Below, one piece after another: positions 62,874-64,000 of a stretch of DNA of 64,000 nucleotides (within the stretch, counting starts at the first letter, position 1; each line of letters opens with the position of its first letter). The stretch is from Chryseobacterium sp. JV274 (lineage in GTDB: Bacteria > Bacteroidota > Bacteroidia > Flavobacteriales > Weeksellaceae). The notes under the pieces are model-generated. The model was given only the letters and a program-made list of their open reading frames with translations, was not told where the DNA came from and did not search any database. Where the stretch lies: positions 4,609,001 through 4,673,000 of the forward strand of contig NZ_LR824569.1 of NCBI RefSeq assembly GCF_903969135.1, in the 5' to 3' direction. Made by a program: the position numbers and the translations under genes.

Positions 62874-64000
62874 TTAATAAGCAACTTCCATTTTTACTTT
62901 CTTTCCTTTCAGCTTTTCGTTCTGAAGCTTTCTTAAAACAGCATTTACTTTGCTTCTGGAAACAGCAACATAAGAAGTTGTATCCTTTACTTCAATCAAA
63001 CCGATATCTTCTTTCTGAAGTTCTCCTTTTTTGATAAGATATCCCACAACATCCACTTTGTTGACCTTATCTTTTTTTCCGGCACTGATATAAATAGTCT
63101 GGAAAGGTGTTTTTTCCGGAACTTTAGTAAATCCGGAAACACTTTCTTCAGGAGTATTATTTTTAATGAACGGGAAGTTTTCGTCCTCTGTCATGATCAG
63201 ATATACAAAACCTTTGGCATTCATTCTTGCAGTACGCCCGTTTCTGTGGATGAAAGCATCTTCTTTTGGAGGAAGCTGATAATGTACAATAGATTCTACT
63301 TCCGGAACATCAAGTCCGCGGGCAGCAAGATCTGTAGTAATAAGAATTCTTGCGGAATCATTTCTGAATTTCAGCAATGCACGTTCTCTTTCGTCCTGCT
63401 CCATACCGCCATGGAAGGTTTCTCTGTCGATTCCCATCTGATGAAGAAGTTCAGAAATTCTGTCAACAGCCTCACGGTGGTTACAGAAAATAAGAGTCCT
63501 TTTATTTCCTATTTTACAGATTAAATTAAACAAAGTATCCAGCTTTTCCTCAGAAATTGTCATTACTTTTCGCAATTGGATATCTGGTTTTACTTCACTT
63601 AGTTTTAAAAAATCGATGGTTTTTTCATTTTTTAGACCAGTAAACGATGGAATTTCATCCATTGTCGTAGCTGATGTTAAAATTCTTTGAGAAAGGCCTT
63701 TTAATGAGCCTGCAATAAACTCCATATCTTCATGAAAACCTAGCTCCAGAGCTTTGTCGAATTCATCAAGAACGAGTGTTTTAATCGTTTTCGGATCAAA
63801 ATTATTATTTCTTACGTGGTAAGCAACCCTTCCCGGAGTTCCTATTAAAACAGCAGGAGCTTCAATTAAATTGTTAACCTCGATTTTTTTATCATGTCCA
63901 CCATAACAAACAGATACTTTAAAATCCGTTCCCATAGCTTTGAAAACCTGCTCAATCTGTAAAGCCAGTTCTCTGGCCGGAACCAATATCAATGCCTGAA
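62874..64000 (-). CDS. DEAD-box RNA helicase with DbpA-like C-terminal domain (cut by window edge)
   Basis: The frame runs off the right edge; about 375 residues are visible, starting QALILVPARELALQ (motif Ia). Motifs are IGTPGRVAYH (Ib), VLDEFDKAL in motif II (DEFD in place of DEAD), LTSATT (III), TLIFCNHREA, RILITTDLAARGLDVPEV (V) and HRNGRTARM (VI). The C-terminal 75 residues (TIYISAGKKDKVNKVDVVGYL ... YVAVSRSKVNAVLRKL ... KGKKVKMEVAY) match the DbpA RNA-binding domain, which targets 23S rRNA hairpin 92. The Q motif and P-loop are outside the window. A role in ribosome assembly is inferred. Confidence 0.9.
   Translation of the reverse strand, partial: QALILVPARELALQIEQVFKAMGTDFKVSVCYGGHDKKIEVNNLIEAPAVLIGTPGRVAYHVRNNNFDPKTIKTLVLDEFDKALELGFHEDMEFIAGSLKGLSQRILTSATTMDEIPSFTGLKNEKTIDFLKLSEVKPDIQLRKVMTISEEKLDTLFNLICKIGNKRTLIFCNHREAVDRISELLHQMGIDRETFHGGMEQDERERALLKFRNDSARILITTDLAARGLDVPEVESIVHYQLPPKEDAFIHRNGRTARMNAKGFVYLIMTEDENFPFIKNNTPEESVSGFTKVPEKTPFQTIYISAGKKDKVNKVDVVGYLIKKGELQKEDIGLIEVKDTTSYVAVSRSKVNAVLRKLQNEKLKGKKVKMEVAY

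Overview
This 64 kb chromosomal window comes from a member of the Flavobacteriia, most likely Chryseobacterium or a close relative. The evidence is the low G+C content, the near absence of Shine-Dalgarno sequences, TAnnTTTG-type -7 boxes, several type IX secretion (T9SS) cargo proteins with type A or type B C-terminal sorting domains, a DNA polymerase III alpha subunit fused to a DnaQ-like exonuclease, fused branched-chain 2-oxoacid dehydrogenase E1 subunits, and an ftsX-DUF3098-uppP-truB cluster. The species assignment is an inference from gene content. No tRNA, rRNA, CRISPR array, prophage or insertion-sequence transposase was seen.

Layout. 1-13 kb: a cut-off AraC regulator, an SDR oxidoreductase, a family 2 glycosyltransferase, a decayed gene remnant, a Cys/Met-metabolism PLP enzyme divergent from an Lrp/AsnC regulator, a serine hydrolase with a small exported partner, a bestrophin-like channel, the fused E1 dehydrogenase and a secreted subtilase. 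13-24 kb: dnaE, then two tandem fibronectin/choice-of-anchor T9SS type A proteins. 24-39 kb: a voltage-gated K+-type channel with a zinc-ribbon tail and a 52-residue membrane protein, a Nif3 protein with a coiled-coil partner, fatty-acid genes (acyl-CoA synthetase, acyl-CoA dehydrogenase), a DUF4349 lipoprotein, prfC, a CPBP protease, and an rdgB-rnz-TIGR02757-DUF1003-like run. 39-48 kb: three tandem choice-of-anchor L / T9SS type B giants. 48-56 kb: rsmA, ftsX-DUF3098-uppP-truB, rluF, a propeller lipoprotein and a helix-hairpin-helix repeat protein. 56-58.6 kb: an RHS toxin-type locus. 58.6-64 kb: MerR and AraC regulators, ccoG, an SMP-30 lipoprotein and a cut-off DEAD-box helicase.

The most interesting region is 56.4-58.6 kb. 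A short RHS gene has lost its middle and carries a frameshift, but it keeps an intact core and a C-terminal HELGH metallopeptidase-like domain. A lipoprotein gene follows 4 bp later and is a candidate immunity gene. After that gene's terminator there is a second, degenerate copy of about 160 bp of the RHS core. This looks like a polymorphic-toxin cassette left after recombination. Other notable points are the exonuclease-polymerase fusion with an apparently degraded PHP motif, the in-frame 21-bp heptad repeat in the DUF1003-like gene, the cysteine-free version of a zinc-ribbon family, two short intergenic repeat families, and a (TCCCTAA)5 microsatellite. Most other genes are ordinary core flavobacterial functions.
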